The notes: a model not told the origin generated them from the sequence alone. Shown: positions 25,046 through 34,621, counted from the first letter of the stretch. The stretch: DNA of 64,000 nucleotides from Nereida sp. MMG025 (GCF_021654165.1 NZ_JAKFZN010000003.1:124001-188000), one strand, 5' to 3'. Translations and numbers: made by a program.

Positions 25046-26413
25046 ATGATTGCGCAACGTTTGAACCGCCATTTTGCATCCGCAGTGCTGGCGGCAACGC
25101 TTTTTGTTGCGCCTGCCGCGCAGGCTGAAACTCTGCGCGATGCGCTTGTCGCGGCCTATAAGCATTCAGGTCTGCTGGATCAACAGCGCGCCGTTTTGCG
25201 GGCCGCTGATGAAGGCGTGGCGCAGTCAATGGCGTTGTTGCGTCCTGTGTTCAGCTACACGGCGCAGGTTACGGCCAGTGATGCCTCTGGCTCGTTCAAC
25301 TGGGGCCGCACGTTTACGCTGAACGGTGAGATCACAGTCTACGACAACGGGCGTTCCAAAATCGCACAAGAGCAAGCCAAGGAACAGGTTTTGGCCGCAC
25401 GCGAGGCTTTGTTGCGTGCAGAACAGCAGGTTCTGGGCAATGCGATCGCAGCCTATCTGGATGTGCGGACACAGACCCAGTTGGTCGGGCTGCGCCAGGC
25501 CAATCTTCGTCTGATTGGTCAGGAGTTGCGTGCCGCCCAAGACCGGTTTGATGTAGGCGAGGTGACCCGCACAGATGTGGCTTTGGCCGAAGCGCGACTG
25601 GCCAGCGCACGCGGCCAGTTGGCCGCAGCACAAGGTCAGCTGCAGATTGCGAAAGAAGCCTATGCAAATGCGGTTGGTCGCAGGCCCGGTAACTTGGCAC
25701 CTGTCGCCGCCGTAAAAGGTTTGCCAAAAAGCAAGTCAGCGGCCGTGCGCATTGCAGAACGTGAAAACCCGCTGGTGCGTGAAGCACAGCGCAACGTTAC
25801 GGTTCAACAGCTTGGCATCGCACGTGCAGAGGCGGCCCTTGGCTTGACGGGGACGCTGCGTGGGTCACTTGGGACCGACGATGACCAGGACACGACCACG
25901 TCACTTAGCCTGTCGCTGAACCAGCCGATCTATTCAGGCGGTCAGCTGTCGTCGCTGATCCGCCAGGCCAAAGCAAACCGTGATGCAGCGGCGGCCAATG
26001 TGCATGTCACCCTGCATAACGTGCGCGAAGGTGTCGGCAATGCCTATGCGCAGCTTGCGATTGCGCGTGCCCAGATCGAAGCGACCGACAGGCAGGTGCG
26101 TGCGGCCCAAACCGCGTTCAACGGCGTCAGGGAAGAAGCGACATTGGGCGCACGGACGACCCTTGATGTGCTGGATGCAGAACAAGAGCTTTTTGATGCG
26201 CGCAACCAACGGATCACCGCACTGATTGCCGAGCGTGAAGCCTCCTACGGCGTGTTGCAGGCGATGGGGTTGTTGACCGCCTCGCATCTGAAACTGGGCA
26301 TTCGGACATATGATCCGACCGCCTATTACAATCTGGTCAAAGATGGCCCGACAGCCGGATCCAAGCAGGGCCAGCAATTGGACCGCGTTCTGCGATCGCT
26401 GAGCCGCGACTAA
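25046..26413 (+). CDS. tolC: TolC-family outer membrane channel
   Basis: About 455 residues, with a signal peptide (hydrophobic residues 13-24, cleavage after AAQA). It contains the duplicated outer-membrane-efflux domain: first repeat with QQRAVLRAADEGVAQSMALL and 'YDNGRSKIAQEQAKEQV', second repeat from about residue 235 with LNQPIYSGGQLSSLIRQA and TLGARTTLDVLDAEQELFDA. These are typical TolC motifs. It forms the outer membrane exit duct for type I secretion and RND efflux. The ATG at 25046 is preceded at good spacing by AAAAGGG; an upstream GTG is less likely. A palindromic operator overlaps its promoter. Confidence 0.93.
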   Translation: MIAQRLNRHFASAVLAATLFVAPAAQAETLRDALVAAYKHSGLLDQQRAVLRAADEGVAQSMALLRPVFSYTAQVTASDASGSFNWGRTFTLNGEITVYDNGRSKIAQEQAKEQVLAAREALLRAEQQVLGNAIAAYLDVRTQTQLVGLRQANLRLIGQELRAAQDRFDVGEVTRTDVALAEARLASARGQLAAAQGQLQIAKEAYANAVGRRPGNLAPVAAVKGLPKSKSAAVRIAERENPLVREAQRNVTVQQLGIARAEAALGLTGTLRGSLGTDDDQDTTTSLSLSLNQPIYSGGQLSSLIRQAKANRDAAAANVHVTLHNVREGVGNAYAQLAIARAQIEATDRQVRAAQTAFNGVREEATLGARTTLDVLDAEQELFDARNQRITALIAEREASYGVLQAMGLLTASHLKLGIRTYDPTAYYNLVKDGPTAGSKQGQQLDRVLRSLSRD

Positions 26414-26504
26414 ACCGTTTTGTTAGAATTTGGCCTATCTGTTGTCGGAATCGTTCGGCTGCGTTAACGTGTCGAATAAGAAGGCCAGAGCAGGTAGCCC
26501 AGAT

Positions 26505-27332
26505 ATGTCCGATCCCGTAAGCAATGTTGACATCGAAGATGTCTTGTCGTCGATCCGTCGGCTTGTGTCAGATGAACATCGCGAGACCGCGCCTGACGAA
26601 CACGAGGATACGGCTGCGTCCGCCGAAGGATCACAGCCCGAGGAAATTGCGCCTGATCCAGAAGGGGCGCGGCTCCTTCTGACGCCTGCGCTGCGGGTGG
26701 ATCTTGAACAGACCACCGACCAGCCAACCGAACTGAGTGCTGCCAACGATGATGGCGATACGGGCGTTGCAGACGATCGCTCTGATATGGTCGATACGAT
26801 GGCGGAACAAACGGACGGCAGTGACGAACCATATGAAGCGCCCGAAGGGGACAGCTTTGAGATTGATCCTGACAAAGATCAAATCATGGAATGGTCAGAC
26901 ATCACCGAAGACGACAATGTAGTGGCCTTCTTTGCCAATTCACCAACCGTCGCAGCTGAGGCGCAAGCCCCTGCGCAAGACACTGACTACGAAGAAGATG
27001 CTGAAGTCGCAGTAGATGCGCAGGCTGCATCCGAAAAACCATCGGTGTCGGATGTGTTGATCGAAGAAAGTCAGGTACAGGACGAGATTGAAGCCGATCT
27101 TGAAGAAGACGCCGAGAATGCGTTTGACGCGGATGATGACAGCGACGCGGATTTTGAAGACGACAGCCTTTTTGAAGAGGCGGTTCTGGACGAAGACGCG
27201 CTGCGCCAGGTGGTCAGCCAGATTGTCCGAGAAGAGCTGCAAGGCGCTTTGGGAGAGCGGATCACCCGCAACGTGCGCAAACTTGTTCGCCGCGAAATCC
27301 AGCGCGCCTTGGTCAGTAAAGACCTCGAATAA
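26505..27332 (+). CDS. PopZ-like (DUF2497) acidic protein
   Basis: A 275-residue very acidic protein from the ATG at 26505. The N-terminal helix DIEDVLSSIRRLVSDE (residues 9-24) matches the (M/I)E-x-(I/V)L-x-SIRR(I/L)(I/V)SD signature of PopZ/DUF2497 proteins. A long Asp/Glu/Ala-rich low-complexity linker follows (residues about 25-215). The C-terminus is basic and helical (REELQGALGERITRNVRKLV), as in the PopZ oligomerisation region. In Caulobacter, PopZ forms a polar matrix that anchors the chromosome and cell-cycle proteins. Equivalent function here is inferred from architecture only. It follows tolC and converges on cobQ with an 8-base gap. Confidence 0.8.
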   Translation: MSDPVSNVDIEDVLSSIRRLVSDEHRETAPDEHEDTAASAEGSQPEEIAPDPEGARLLLTPALRVDLEQTTDQPTELSAANDDGDTGVADDRSDMVDTMAEQTDGSDEPYEAPEGDSFEIDPDKDQIMEWSDITEDDNVVAFFANSPTVAAEAQAPAQDTDYEEDAEVAVDAQAASEKPSVSDVLIEESQVQDEIEADLEEDAENAFDADDDSDADFEDDSLFEEAVLDEDALRQVVSQIVREELQGALGERITRNVRKLVRREIQRALVSKDLE

Positions 27333-27340
27333 CGCTACAC

Positions 27341-28786
27341 CTATTTGGCCAAGGTCAAGAGCGCGTCGATGTCCAGATGCGTTTCCAAATGATCTGCCAA
27401 AGCATCCAATGTGGCCTCAACATCTGCGGCATAGTTGGTTTGACGGCTCTCGCCCCCAAGCTCCTTCAGGTAGGCAGCCCGAAAGCTGTCTGCGCTGAAC
27501 AGGCCGTGCAGATAACACCCTTTGATACGTCCATCATGGCTCTGTGCGCCTTCGGGACGGCCATCAAGGTCCAGCCATGCCCTGTCGCAATCTGGCCCTG
27601 TGGTTGATCCCAGATGGATTTCATAGCCTTCCACCGCCGCACCGCTGTCCGTATGCACTGCGTTGGACAGGGCAAGGCGTTTATGCGGGGTCATGACTGT
27701 TTCCACATCCAGCAAGCCCAGACCCTCGACCGAGCGGGGTGGCCCTTCGATGCCGTCAGGATCGCTGATGGTTGCACCGAGCATCTGATAGCCACCGCAG
27801 ATCCCAAGAACAGCCCCGCCGCGTCTGACGTGGGCCTGAAGGTCGATGTCCCATCCCTGTGCTTTGAAGTGGGCCAGATCGCTGATCGTTGATTTGCTTC
27901 CGGGGATCAGAATGAGGTCCGCATCAGCGGGCAGGGGGCGCCCTGCTTCGATAATCTCAACACTTACATCAGGTTCGCTGGACAGCGGATCAAGGTCATC
28001 AAAGTTGGCAATGCGGGCAAGCCGCGGCACCGCAACCTTGAAGGCGCCACCCTTTTTACTTGCGATATCCATCACATCCTCGGCAGGCAGGCGCCACGCA
28101 TCGGCAAACCACGGGATGACCCCCAAAGGCATCCAGCCTGTATGGTCAGCAATGGCTGTCATCCCATCGTCAAACAGGCTCACATCGCCGCGAAATTTGT
28201 TAATCGCAAAGCCCGTGATATGGGCGCGATCGGCGCTAGGCAAAATTGCATGTGTGCCCACCATCTGTGCAATAACCCCACCGCGATCGATATCGCCGAT
28301 CAGGACGACAGGCACTTTCGCGGCCTCGGCAAAGCCCATGTTGGCAATGTCACCCGCCCGCAAGTTGATTTCGGCAGGGCTGCCTGCGCCTTCGACGACA
28401 ACCAAATCAGTGCCTTCAGACAGCCTTTGGAAACTGTCCATAACCGCCCCAAGAAGTTTCGGCTTGGCTTTGGCGTAGTCCCGCGCCTTGAGCGTTGCCG
28501 TGCGTTTGCCCTGCACAATGACCTGCGCCCCGATGTCTGTTTCGGGCTTGAGCAAAACTGGGTTCATATCCGTATGGGGCGGCACACCGCAGGCAAGCGC
28601 CTGGAGCGCTTGTGCGCGTCCGATCTCTCCGCCGTTTTGTGTGACGGCCGCGTTGTTAGACATGTTTTGTGGTTTGAAGGGCCGCACGCTCATTCCGCGC
28701 CGCACGCAGGCCCGCGCCAAGCCCGCGACAATCATAGACTTGCCCACATTTGAGCCTGCCCCTTGGATCATGATGGATTTCGCCAT
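27341..28786 (-). CDS. cobQ: Cobyric acid synthase
   Basis: A 481-residue glutamine amidotransferase that amidates the corrin ring in vitamin B12 synthesis. The ATP-binding P-loop-like [10 protein letters not shown] lies at residues 8-17, CobQ-type '[14 protein letters not shown]' follows, and the glutaminase domain has [16 protein letters not shown] with the nucleophile Cys near residue 330. The ATG at 28786 gives the standard N-terminus [12 protein letters not shown]; the frame is open further upstream but that extension overlaps the divergent gene. No other cob genes are adjacent in the window. Confidence 0.96.
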   Translation of the reverse strand: MAKSIMIQGAGSNVGKSMIVAGLARACVRRGMSVRPFKPQNMSNNAAVTQNGGEIGRAQALQALACGVPPHTDMNPVLLKPETDIGAQVIVQGKRTATLKARDYAKAKPKLLGAVMDSFQRLSEGTDLVVVEGAGSPAEINLRAGDIANMGFAEAAKVPVVLIGDIDRGGVIAQMVGTHAILPSADRAHITGFAINKFRGDVSLFDDGMTAIADHTGWMPLGVIPWFADAWRLPAEDVMDIASKKGGAFKVAVPRLARIANFDDLDPLSSEPDVSVEIIEAGRPLPADADLILIPGSKSTISDLAHFKAQGWDIDLQAHVRRGGAVLGICGGYQMLGATISDPDGIEGPPRSVEGLGLLDVETVMTPHKRLALSNAVHTDSGAAVEGYEIHLGSTTGPDCDRAWLDLDGRPEGAQSHDGRIKGCYLHGLFSADSFRAAYLKELGGESRQTNYAADVEATLDALADHLETHLDIDALLTLAK

Positions 28787-28839
28787 TGCAGCCCCCGCCG
28801 TTTTGCCTTTCCTATAAGCGAACCCAAAGGGACACCAGA

Positions 28840-29421
28840 ATGAACACACCTGCACATCTGATTTTTGGCATGGCCGCCTTTGGAAAACCGGCTTCGCGTG
28901 CCGTAACCCTTGCTGCATTGGCAGGAGCCTTATTGCCAGATTTGTCCCTATACGTGATGGCCGGTGTGTCGCTGTTCATCTTGCAGATTGATCCACGTGT
29001 GGTGTTTGACGAGCTGTATTTTTCCGATGCGTGGCAGTTGGTCTTCAAGATCGACAACAGCTTCGTGCTTTGGGGGCTTGGCCTGGCGCTTGCACTCTGG
29101 CGGCGCAGCGCCTGGGGCATTGCTTTATGTGGCGCAGCTTTGTTGCATCTTGCGCTGGACTTTCCGCTGCATCATGACGACGGGCGCGCGCATTTCTGGC
29201 CGATCACCGACTGGATTTACCAAAGCCCATTTAGCTATTGGGACCGCGCCCATCACGCAGGGATCATCGCACCGATTGAGGCCGCCTTGTGTTTCATCGC
29301 CGGTGTGTGGGTGTGGCGGCGCTATTCGGGCGTGACCTGGGCGAAGGTGTTGATTGTCACACTCGTCGCCTTGCAACTGGCGCCGGTTATCATGTGGACG
29401 TTCATCTTTGATCGGGCCTGA
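28840..29421 (+). CDS. Small integral membrane protein (often mislabelled CobQ)
   Basis: A 193-residue membrane protein starting [18 protein letters not shown], with about four hydrophobic segments. Histidine- and aspartate-rich motifs ([17 protein letters not shown] near residues 103-119) recall the membrane-bound metal-dependent hydrolase group (YdjM/DUF457-like), with HxxxD type spacing. It is divergent from cobQ, and I believe this neighbourhood is why similar roseobacterial proteins are sometimes labelled as cobalamin biosynthesis proteins. Nothing in the sequence supports a corrin function. A bidirectional terminator follows. Confidence 0.75.
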   Translation: MNTPAHLIFGMAAFGKPASRAVTLAALAGALLPDLSLYVMAGVSLFILQIDPRVVFDELYFSDAWQLVFKIDNSFVLWGLGLALALWRRSAWGIALCGAALLHLALDFPLHHDDGRAHFWPITDWIYQSPFSYWDRAHHAGIIAPIEAALCFIAGVWVWRRYSGVTWAKVLIVTLVALQLAPVIMWTFIFDRA

Positions 29422-29435
29422 TGGGGTGGTGGCAT

Positions 29436-29466
29436 AAAAAAACGCAGCCCCGAAGGACTGCGTTTT
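29436..29466. terminator. Bidirectional intrinsic terminator
   Basis: Arms AAAACGCAG (29439-29447) and CTGCGTTTT (29458-29466) pair perfectly around a short partly paired loop ending in CGAA. A-rich and T-rich flanks on both sides allow termination of the membrane-protein gene on the plus strand and of the DUF6280 gene on the minus strand. Confidence 0.85.
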
Positions 29467-29487
29467 GAAGTGCTTTTGGTTGGGTGA

Positions 29488-29805
29488 CTACGCAGCTTCT
29501 GCTTGGGCTGCGTTGCGACGTTCGCTTTCTTCGCGGCTCAGCGCGACCGATGTGCGAACACCTTTTCCAACAAATTCCATCAATCCAGAAACAACACGCT
29601 CGTTCGGGTCGATCCCCGCACAGCTGAGGACTTCACGACCGTCGCGCGAGCGTGCCCAACGTGCAATCTGTTCCGGACCATTGCCATATTTTTTATCGTC
29701 AGCAATTGCGTCATCCAACGCGGCAAGTACAACAGCGGCAAATAGTTTGCGCGCGCGGTTGCCTTGTTCGTTGTTAAACGCTGTGCCATCAACGAAATCT
29801 CGCAT
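29488..29805 (-). CDS. DUF6280-type conserved small protein
   Basis: A 105-residue soluble protein (MRDFVDGTAFNNEQGNRARK start, then KLFAAVVLAALDDAIADD and a basic-acidic C-terminus rich in Glu and Ala). The start has a strong AAGGAG ribosome site at good spacing, and the coding composition is good throughout. I recognise it as a conserved Rhodobacterales protein of the DUF6280 group; no function is assigned. It is divergent from efp across 205 bases and shares a bidirectional terminator with the gene downstream. Confidence 0.8.
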   Translation of the reverse strand: MRDFVDGTAFNNEQGNRARKLFAAVVLAALDDAIADDKKYGNGPEQIARWARSRDGREVLSCAGIDPNERVVSGLMEFVGKGVRTSVALSREESERRNAAQAEAA

Positions 29806-29884
29806 CTCGTCTCCTTGATTTTGTTCTCTTTTGGCGTAGGGCTGGTTATGACCTAAACCATCCGATTCGGGGAAGCGATTTCTG

Positions 29885-29917
29885 CATAGCTGCTATGTAA
29901 AATTCACATAGCTTTTT
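29885..29917 (+). promoter_or_regulatory. Nested inverted repeats with T-run upstream of efp
   Basis: CATAGC (29885-29890), GCTATGT (29892-29898) and ACATAGC (29906-29912), followed by TTTTT. The last two form a perfect 7-bp hairpin with a 7-base AT-rich loop and a T-run, like a small terminator or attenuator on the plus strand. The first arm repeats the third, so alternative pairings are possible at the DNA level. It could equally be an operator. It lies upstream of the probable efp promoter. Confidence 0.5.
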
Positions 29918-29941
29918 CGGAAACCCCCCAGTTTGCTCTGC

Positions 29942-29970
29942 TTGCCATGCATTCCACTACCAGATATAGG
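29942..29970 (+). promoter_or_regulatory. Probable efp promoter
   Basis: TTGCCA (29942-29947), a 17-base spacer and TATAGG (29965-29970) resemble sigma-70 -35 and -10 boxes, placing transcription start about 35 bases before the efp ATG at 30011. Prediction from consensus only. Confidence 0.5.
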
Positions 29971-30010
29971 GGCGAACACATTTTCTTCAACCTTTTGACA
30001 AGGTTTTGCC

Positions 30011-30574
30011 ATGCCCAAAATCAACGGAAACGAAATTCGCCCCGGAAACGTGCTTGAACACAACGGTGGTTTGTGGGCGGCTGTAAAAGTCGACCATGTA
30101 AAGCCCGGTAAGGGCGGTGCTTTCGCGCAAGTGGAAATGAAAAACCTGCGCAACGGGTCAAAGCTGAACGAACGGTTCCGCAGTGCCGACAAGGTCGAGC
30201 GTGTGCGTCTTGAACAAAAAGACCAGCAATTCCTGTTTGAGAGCGATGGAATGCTGACGTTTATGGATACCGACACCTACGAACAGATCGAGTTGCCAGC
30301 CGATATTCTGGGCGACCGCCGCCCGTTTTTACAAGATGGCATGACAATCGTGATCGAATACCATGAAGCCGAAGCCTTGAGCGCGACACTGCCTCAAAAG
30401 GTGATCTGCAAAGTCGTTGAGACAGAACCTGTTGTTAAAGGCCAAACTGCGGCCAATTCCTTTAAGCCTGCGGTGCTGGACAATGGCGTCAAAGTGATGG
30501 TGCCACCTTTCGTCGGCCAAGATGAAGACATCGTGGTGAACACAGAAACGATGGAATACGCAGAACGCGCCTAG
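30011..30574 (+). CDS. efp: Elongation factor P
   Basis: A 187-residue three-domain translation factor that relieves ribosome stalling at proline runs. The N-terminal domain carries PGKGGAF with Lys34, the residue that is beta-lysylated by EpmA/EpmB in other bacteria; the flanking Pro-Gly-Lys-Gly supports the lysine type. The C-terminal OB domains include '[17 protein letters not shown]' and '[25 protein letters not shown]', the usual EF-P ending. It probably has its own promoter upstream. The stop codon shares CTAG with the convergent YgfZ gene. Confidence 0.97.
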   Translation: MPKINGNEIRPGNVLEHNGGLWAAVKVDHVKPGKGGAFAQVEMKNLRNGSKLNERFRSADKVERVRLEQKDQQFLFESDGMLTFMDTDTYEQIELPADILGDRRPFLQDGMTIVIEYHEAEALSATLPQKVICKVVETEPVVKGQTAANSFKPAVLDNGVKVMVPPFVGQDEDIVVNTETMEYAERA

Positions 30575-31293
30575 ATCCCTTTCTGGATGAGCGTGAGCGC
30601 AACACCGTCTGCGTCCATGCCATCCGCGCGATCAAACCGCAGGTAGGCCAGCCCCTTATCGCCATGCACCGTGTGCAAATGGCCTGCGGGCTTGCCGTTG
30701 TTGGTGATGGGGGTGTCGGGTGCCGCGCTGCCATCATGGGCGACTTGCACCAGTCCTTTTTTCAACTCGGTTTTGTGTTTCATCCGTGCGACGATTTCTT
30801 GGCCAACAAAGCAGCCCTTTTTGAAATCAACGCCGTTCAGCCGTTCAAACCCCAGTTCCAGGATATAGCTGTCGTTCGTCAGTTCCTGACCTGTTTCAGG
30901 GATCATGTTTTCAACGCGCAGGGCGGTCAGATCGGGCTTAGCGTCTTGCGGCTGCTCAAGATAGCTGCGCGCGGGAAGGGCGGGGTGGCGCGGGTCTGCA
31001 TCGCCGCCCTGACCCAGATGCACATGCAGCGGGCTTTCGGCAATCTGCACGTCCGCGCGCAACTTATACATGCCAAGCCGTTGCGCCAGAACGGCTGCAT
31101 GGCTCTCGGCCACATCAATCAGGATTTCGTCGCCTTGGTTGCTGAGGAAAAAATCAGCCACATACTTGCCCTGTGGTGTCAGCAGCGCGGCATAGGTCAG
31201 GGGGCTGTCGGGTGTGAATTGATTGGTGATCAACCCGTCCAGAAGGCTATGTTTGTCAGCGCCCGTCAGGGCAATCACAGTGCGATTGGTCAT
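30571..31293 (-). CDS. ygfZ: YgfZ/CAF17-like folate-binding protein
   Basis: A 240-residue protein of the GcvT-related folate-binding family that assists iron-sulfur cluster assembly. The diagnostic motif [15 protein letters not shown] is near residues 159-173, with its conserved Cys near 161. The N-terminal part contains 'LLDGLITNQ', typical of YgfZ. Its ATG overlaps the stop of the upstream ABC exporter gene by four bases, so the two are likely cotranslated. The functional link between the two genes is unknown. The 3' end shares CTAG with efp. Confidence 0.9.
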   Translation of the reverse strand: MTNRTVIALTGADKHSLLDGLITNQFTPDSPLTYAALLTPQGKYVADFFLSNQGDEILIDVAESHAAVLAQRLGMYKLRADVQIAESPLHVHLGQGGDADPRHPALPARSYLEQPQDAKPDLTALRVENMIPETGQELTNDSYILELGFERLNGVDFKKGCFVGQEIVARMKHKTELKKGLVQVAHDGSAAPDTPITNNGKPAGHLHTVHGDKGLAYLRFDRADGMDADGVALTLIQKGI

Positions 31294-33086
31294 GCGGTGT
31301 CCTCGCTGAATTGGGCGGCATGCAGCGCGGCATAAGCGCCGCCTTTGGCCAATAGATCGGTATGGCTGCCTTCTTCGACAACCCGGCCTGCATCCATGAC
31401 GATGATTTTATCGGCTTGCTGGATGGTCGACAGGCGGTGTGCGATGACCAGCGTGGTGCGTCCCGTCGATAGCTTATCAAGCGCCGCCTGCACCATCTGC
31501 TCGGACCGTGTATCAAGGGCCGATGTGGCTTCATCCAGCAGTAGGATAGGTGTGTCGCGCAGCAGTGCGCGGGCGATGGCAACCCGCTGTCTTTGGCCCC
31601 CGGACAGGGCAGAGCCGCGTGGGCCTGCCTGCGTATCAAGCCCGCGTTCCAAACTTGGTAAAAAGTCGGTGACAAACGCGGCTTCCAGCGCGGCCTGAAG
31701 CGCCTCTTCGCTGATGTCTTTGCGCCCCAACAGAATGTTCTCGCGGATGGTTTCGTCAAAGAGCATCGCATCCTGTGTCACCACCGAATACAGGCTTCGC
31801 AAAGTGCCAAGATCGACCGAGGTGATATCTGTTCCACCGATGGTCACAGCCCCTTTCACCGGGTCGTTCAAGCGCGTCAAAAGATTAAAGACCGTCGATT
31901 TACCCGCACCCGAAGCCCCCACCAGTGCAGTGGTTTTTCCAGCCTCCGCCGTAAAGGAAAGCCCATTGAGCACAGGCGCATCACCATAAAGCAGATCAAC
32001 ATCGCTGAGGGTGATGTTGCCGATGGCATCTGGCAAATCGGTAATGGCGTCCGCGCGACTGATCTGGCTTGCGTCCGTCTCAAACAAATCCTGCAACCGC
32101 TCGATCCCGGCGGCGGCCGTCTGCCAAATACCAGCAAGCCCTGCAAGGCGGCGCAACGGCTCAAATGCGAAACCCATCGCAGTAAAAAACGACATGAACT
32201 GACCGATGGTTTTTTCGCCTGAAATGATATCATTCGCGCCGTAGATCAGAACGGCAAAAAAACCGATGCCCGCGATCAGATCGGCCAGTCCGGACATCAT
32301 TGCACGGCCAATCGCGGCTTCGACCTCTACCCGCACGCGGGTGGTGATCAAACCGCGATAGCGTTGGTCCTGATAGTCCTCTAATCGGTTCAATTTGATC
32401 GGGGCAATCCCGTGAAAAATCTCGTCCAGTCGTGTTGACATAGAGGCGGCCACTTCCCGCGCGTTCGTGGATTTGCGGCGCACGAACTTTTGCATCAACT
32501 GGCTTGGGACAATCATCAACGGCAACCCGATGAGCGCCACAAGTGTCCAGACCCAGTCGATGGACAGAACGACAGCCAAAAGGGCAATCAAGGCCACCGC
32601 GTCGCGGCCAGCCCCTGTCACCAATGCCATCCAGACTTGGTTAACGCCCAAAACATCACCTTGCACACGTTCGATCAGATACCCGGGTGGGTTCTTTTGA
32701 TGAAACCCCATATCAAGGCGCATCAGATGTTGCGCCAGATCGGATTTGATCTGCCCCTCGGTTTTCTGTGCAATCTGGGTCAGCAAAGCGCGTTGCCCCA
32801 CGGTGGTCACCGCGCGCACGGCGAAAATCCCGAAAATCACGCCGCCAACCCAATAGGCGGCCTGTCTATCACCGCCGACAAAGACCGTATCGAACATAGG
32901 TTGCAGCATATAGCTTAACAGCCCAAGCATAGAGCCTTCGATCGCCATAAGGATAAAAGCAATAATCAGCTTGCCGCGATGCTGACGCAGAAAACGCCCC
33001 CACAGCCAGCCGAATAGTTTGCCATCAGACTGGGTGCGCACAGGGGTGGCTTGAACGGCCGGATCAGATGGGGTGTTTTCAGCCAC
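31290..33086 (-). CDS. ABC exporter, fused permease-ATPase (MsbA-like)
   Basis: A 598-residue half-transporter. The N-terminal domain has six transmembrane segments (from about residue 38, LIIAFILMAIEGSMLGLLSYM) and the C-terminal ATPase carries Walker A GASGAGKST (about 393-401), the signature LSGGQRQR (about 491), Walker B ILLLDEATSALD (about 515) and the H-loop 'VIAHRLSTI'. Sequence is close to lipid A/multidrug exporters of the MsbA type. The start is GTG with an AAGGAG ribosome site. It is followed by ygfZ with a four-base overlap. Substrate cannot be told; lipid A flipping is one option. Confidence 0.92.
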   Translation of the reverse strand: MAENTPSDPAVQATPVRTQSDGKLFGWLWGRFLRQHRGKLIIAFILMAIEGSMLGLLSYMLQPMFDTVFVGGDRQAAYWVGGVIFGIFAVRAVTTVGQRALLTQIAQKTEGQIKSDLAQHLMRLDMGFHQKNPPGYLIERVQGDVLGVNQVWMALVTGAGRDAVALIALLAVVLSIDWVWTLVALIGLPLMIVPSQLMQKFVRRKSTNAREVAASMSTRLDEIFHGIAPIKLNRLEDYQDQRYRGLITTRVRVEVEAAIGRAMMSGLADLIAGIGFFAVLIYGANDIISGEKTIGQFMSFFTAMGFAFEPLRRLAGLAGIWQTAAAGIERLQDLFETDASQISRADAITDLPDAIGNITLSDVDLLYGDAPVLNGLSFTAEAGKTTALVGASGAGKSTVFNLLTRLNDPVKGAVTIGGTDITSVDLGTLRSLYSVVTQDAMLFDETIRENILLGRKDISEEALQAALEAAFVTDFLPSLERGLDTQAGPRGSALSGGQRQRVAIARALLRDTPILLLDEATSALDTRSEQMVQAALDKLSTGRTTLVIAHRLSTIQQADKIIVMDAGRVVEEGSHTDLLAKGGAYAALHAAQFSEDTA

Positions 33087-33162
33087 GCGCGGTTGGCTCC
33101 TTTAGCAAGGCATGTCACTTACTTACGGTGCAGCGCGGGGCGGTTCAAGCGCAGGCGCGCAT

Positions 33163-33177
33163 TGATGCAAAGCATCA
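33163..33177. promoter_or_regulatory. Short dyad in the exporter/aminotransferase intergenic region
   Basis: TGATGC-AAA-GCATCA is a perfect 6-bp inverted repeat in the 159-base divergent gap between the ABC exporter and the class V aminotransferase. It lies just upstream of TTGACG (a possible -35 box). Possible operator; no further support. Confidence 0.3.
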
Positions 33178-33245
33178 CCAACCGTGAATTGACGCTTTAG
33201 GCGCTGCGGTCTACCTCTGGGCTTGTGACAGCAGGAGCGCAGCGC

Positions 33246-34439
33246 ATGACCAACCTATCCCACGGCCGACACTACCTTGCGATCCCGGGCCCATCTGTCA
33301 TGCCTGACCGTGTGTTGCAGGCGATGCACCGCGCCGCCCCGAATATCTACACAGGCGAGCTGTTGGAGATCACGGCCTCGCTGACGCCCGACCTGCGTGC
33401 ATTGGCCAAAACACAGCACAACGTCGCCATGTATATCGGCAACGGTCACGCCGCGTGGGAGGCTGCACTTTTCAACACCCTCAGCGCGGGTGATGAGGTT
33501 CTGGTGCTTGCCACGGGGCTGTTCGGCATCGGCTGGAGCGATATGGCAAAGGCGATGGGGGTCACCTGTCACATTCTGGATTTCGGACGTGCTGCGAGCA
33601 TTGACCTTGACTTGGTGGGGCAAACCCTTCGGGACAATGCCAAGATCAAAGCTGTTTTGATGGTGCAGACGGATACCTCGACCTCTGTCAAAAATGATGT
33701 GGCCGCTGTGCGCCGCACGATCGACGCGGTTGGGCATTCGGCGCTCTTTATGGTCGACTGCATTGCCTGCTTTGGATGTGACGACTTCCAGATGGATGCT
33801 TGGGGCGTCGATGTGATGGTTGCGGGGTGTCAAAAGGGCCTCATGGTCCCGCCTGGCATGTGCTTTGTGTTTTACAGCGACCGCGCGGATGCTGTGCGCG
33901 AAACCAATGGCTGTGCCTCATCCTACTGGGACTGGCGTCCGCGCACCGAACCAGAGCTGTTTTACAAGCGCTGGTGCGGCACTGCGCCCACCCATCATAT
34001 CTATGGTCTACGCGCGGCTTTGGACATGATTTTGGAAGAAGGGTTTGAAAATACACTGGCCCGCCATGCTATTCTGGCGCGGGCTGTTTGGGCGGCTTGC
34101 GATGCGTGGGGGCAGGGCGGTCCGCTTCGACCCAATATCACCGACCCGTCTTTGCGCTCTCATGCGGTGACAACGCTGCATCTGGGCAAGCCACATGGCA
34201 CGGCCCTGCGTAATTGGGTCAGTGATCAGGCGGGGCTGACCCTTGGGATCGGACTTGGCATGGCCACGCAGGACGACCCCAATTCCGATGGCACCTTCCG
34301 TATCGGCCATATGGGGCATGTAAGCGGCCAGATGATTATGGGCGTTTTGGGAACGATCCAAGCAGGTTTGGCAGCGATTGATATTCCATTCGGGGATGGC
34401 GCATTGGATGCAGCGGCCAAGATCATCGCGGGACGCTAG
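33246..34439 (+). CDS. Class V aminotransferase (serine-glyoxylate aminotransferase-like)
   Basis: A 397-residue PLP enzyme from the ATG at 33246. The pattern is that of alanine/serine-glyoxylate aminotransferases: HYLAIPGPSVMPDRVLQAM at the N-terminus, GNGHAAWEAALFNTLS in the PLP-binding region, and the Schiff-base Lys in VAGCQKGLMVPPG (about residue 197). The C-terminal GLGMATQDDP...FRIGHMGH also fits. It may deaminate serine with glyoxylate in the serine cycle, or act on a related amino acid. No partner serine-cycle genes lie next to it. The stop shares CTAG with the small membrane protein downstream. Confidence 0.9.
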   Translation: MTNLSHGRHYLAIPGPSVMPDRVLQAMHRAAPNIYTGELLEITASLTPDLRALAKTQHNVAMYIGNGHAAWEAALFNTLSAGDEVLVLATGLFGIGWSDMAKAMGVTCHILDFGRAASIDLDLVGQTLRDNAKIKAVLMVQTDTSTSVKNDVAAVRRTIDAVGHSALFMVDCIACFGCDDFQMDAWGVDVMVAGCQKGLMVPPGMCFVFYSDRADAVRETNGCASSYWDWRPRTEPELFYKRWCGTAPTHHIYGLRAALDMILEEGFENTLARHAILARAVWAACDAWGQGGPLRPNITDPSLRSHAVTTLHLGKPHGTALRNWVSDQAGLTLGIGLGMATQDDPNSDGTFRIGHMGHVSGQMIMGVLGTIQAGLAAIDIPFGDGALDAAAKIIAGR

Positions 34440-34621
34440 GCGCGTTTTCGGATCTTTTCAGGCACTTTCTGGATGACCAACCGATCTGTCAGATAGGCAA
34501 ATGCCGCCGCGCCCAAAATGCCGTAAAACACAAACACGGTGACCAATGCGCAAAACAACAAAACACCTGCCATGCAGATGAAGGCATTGGTGAAATTCGG
34601 GGCTGACGGGCGCTCTGACAT
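34436..34621 (-). CDS. Small membrane protein, 61 residues
   Basis: A 61-residue protein with one or two closely spaced hydrophobic segments (about residues 12-45, ICMAGVLLFCALVTVFVFYG then AAAFAYLTD) and a basic C-terminus (VPEKIRKRA). The ATG is preceded by AAGGAGC at good spacing on the minus strand, which supports a real gene. No family is recognised. It lies between two aminotransferase genes and could be cotranscribed with the upstream gene, if any. Its stop shares CTAG with the convergent gene. Confidence 0.65.
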   Translation of the reverse strand: MSERPSAPNFTNAFICMAGVLLFCALVTVFVFYGILGAAAFAYLTDRLVIQKVPEKIRKRA

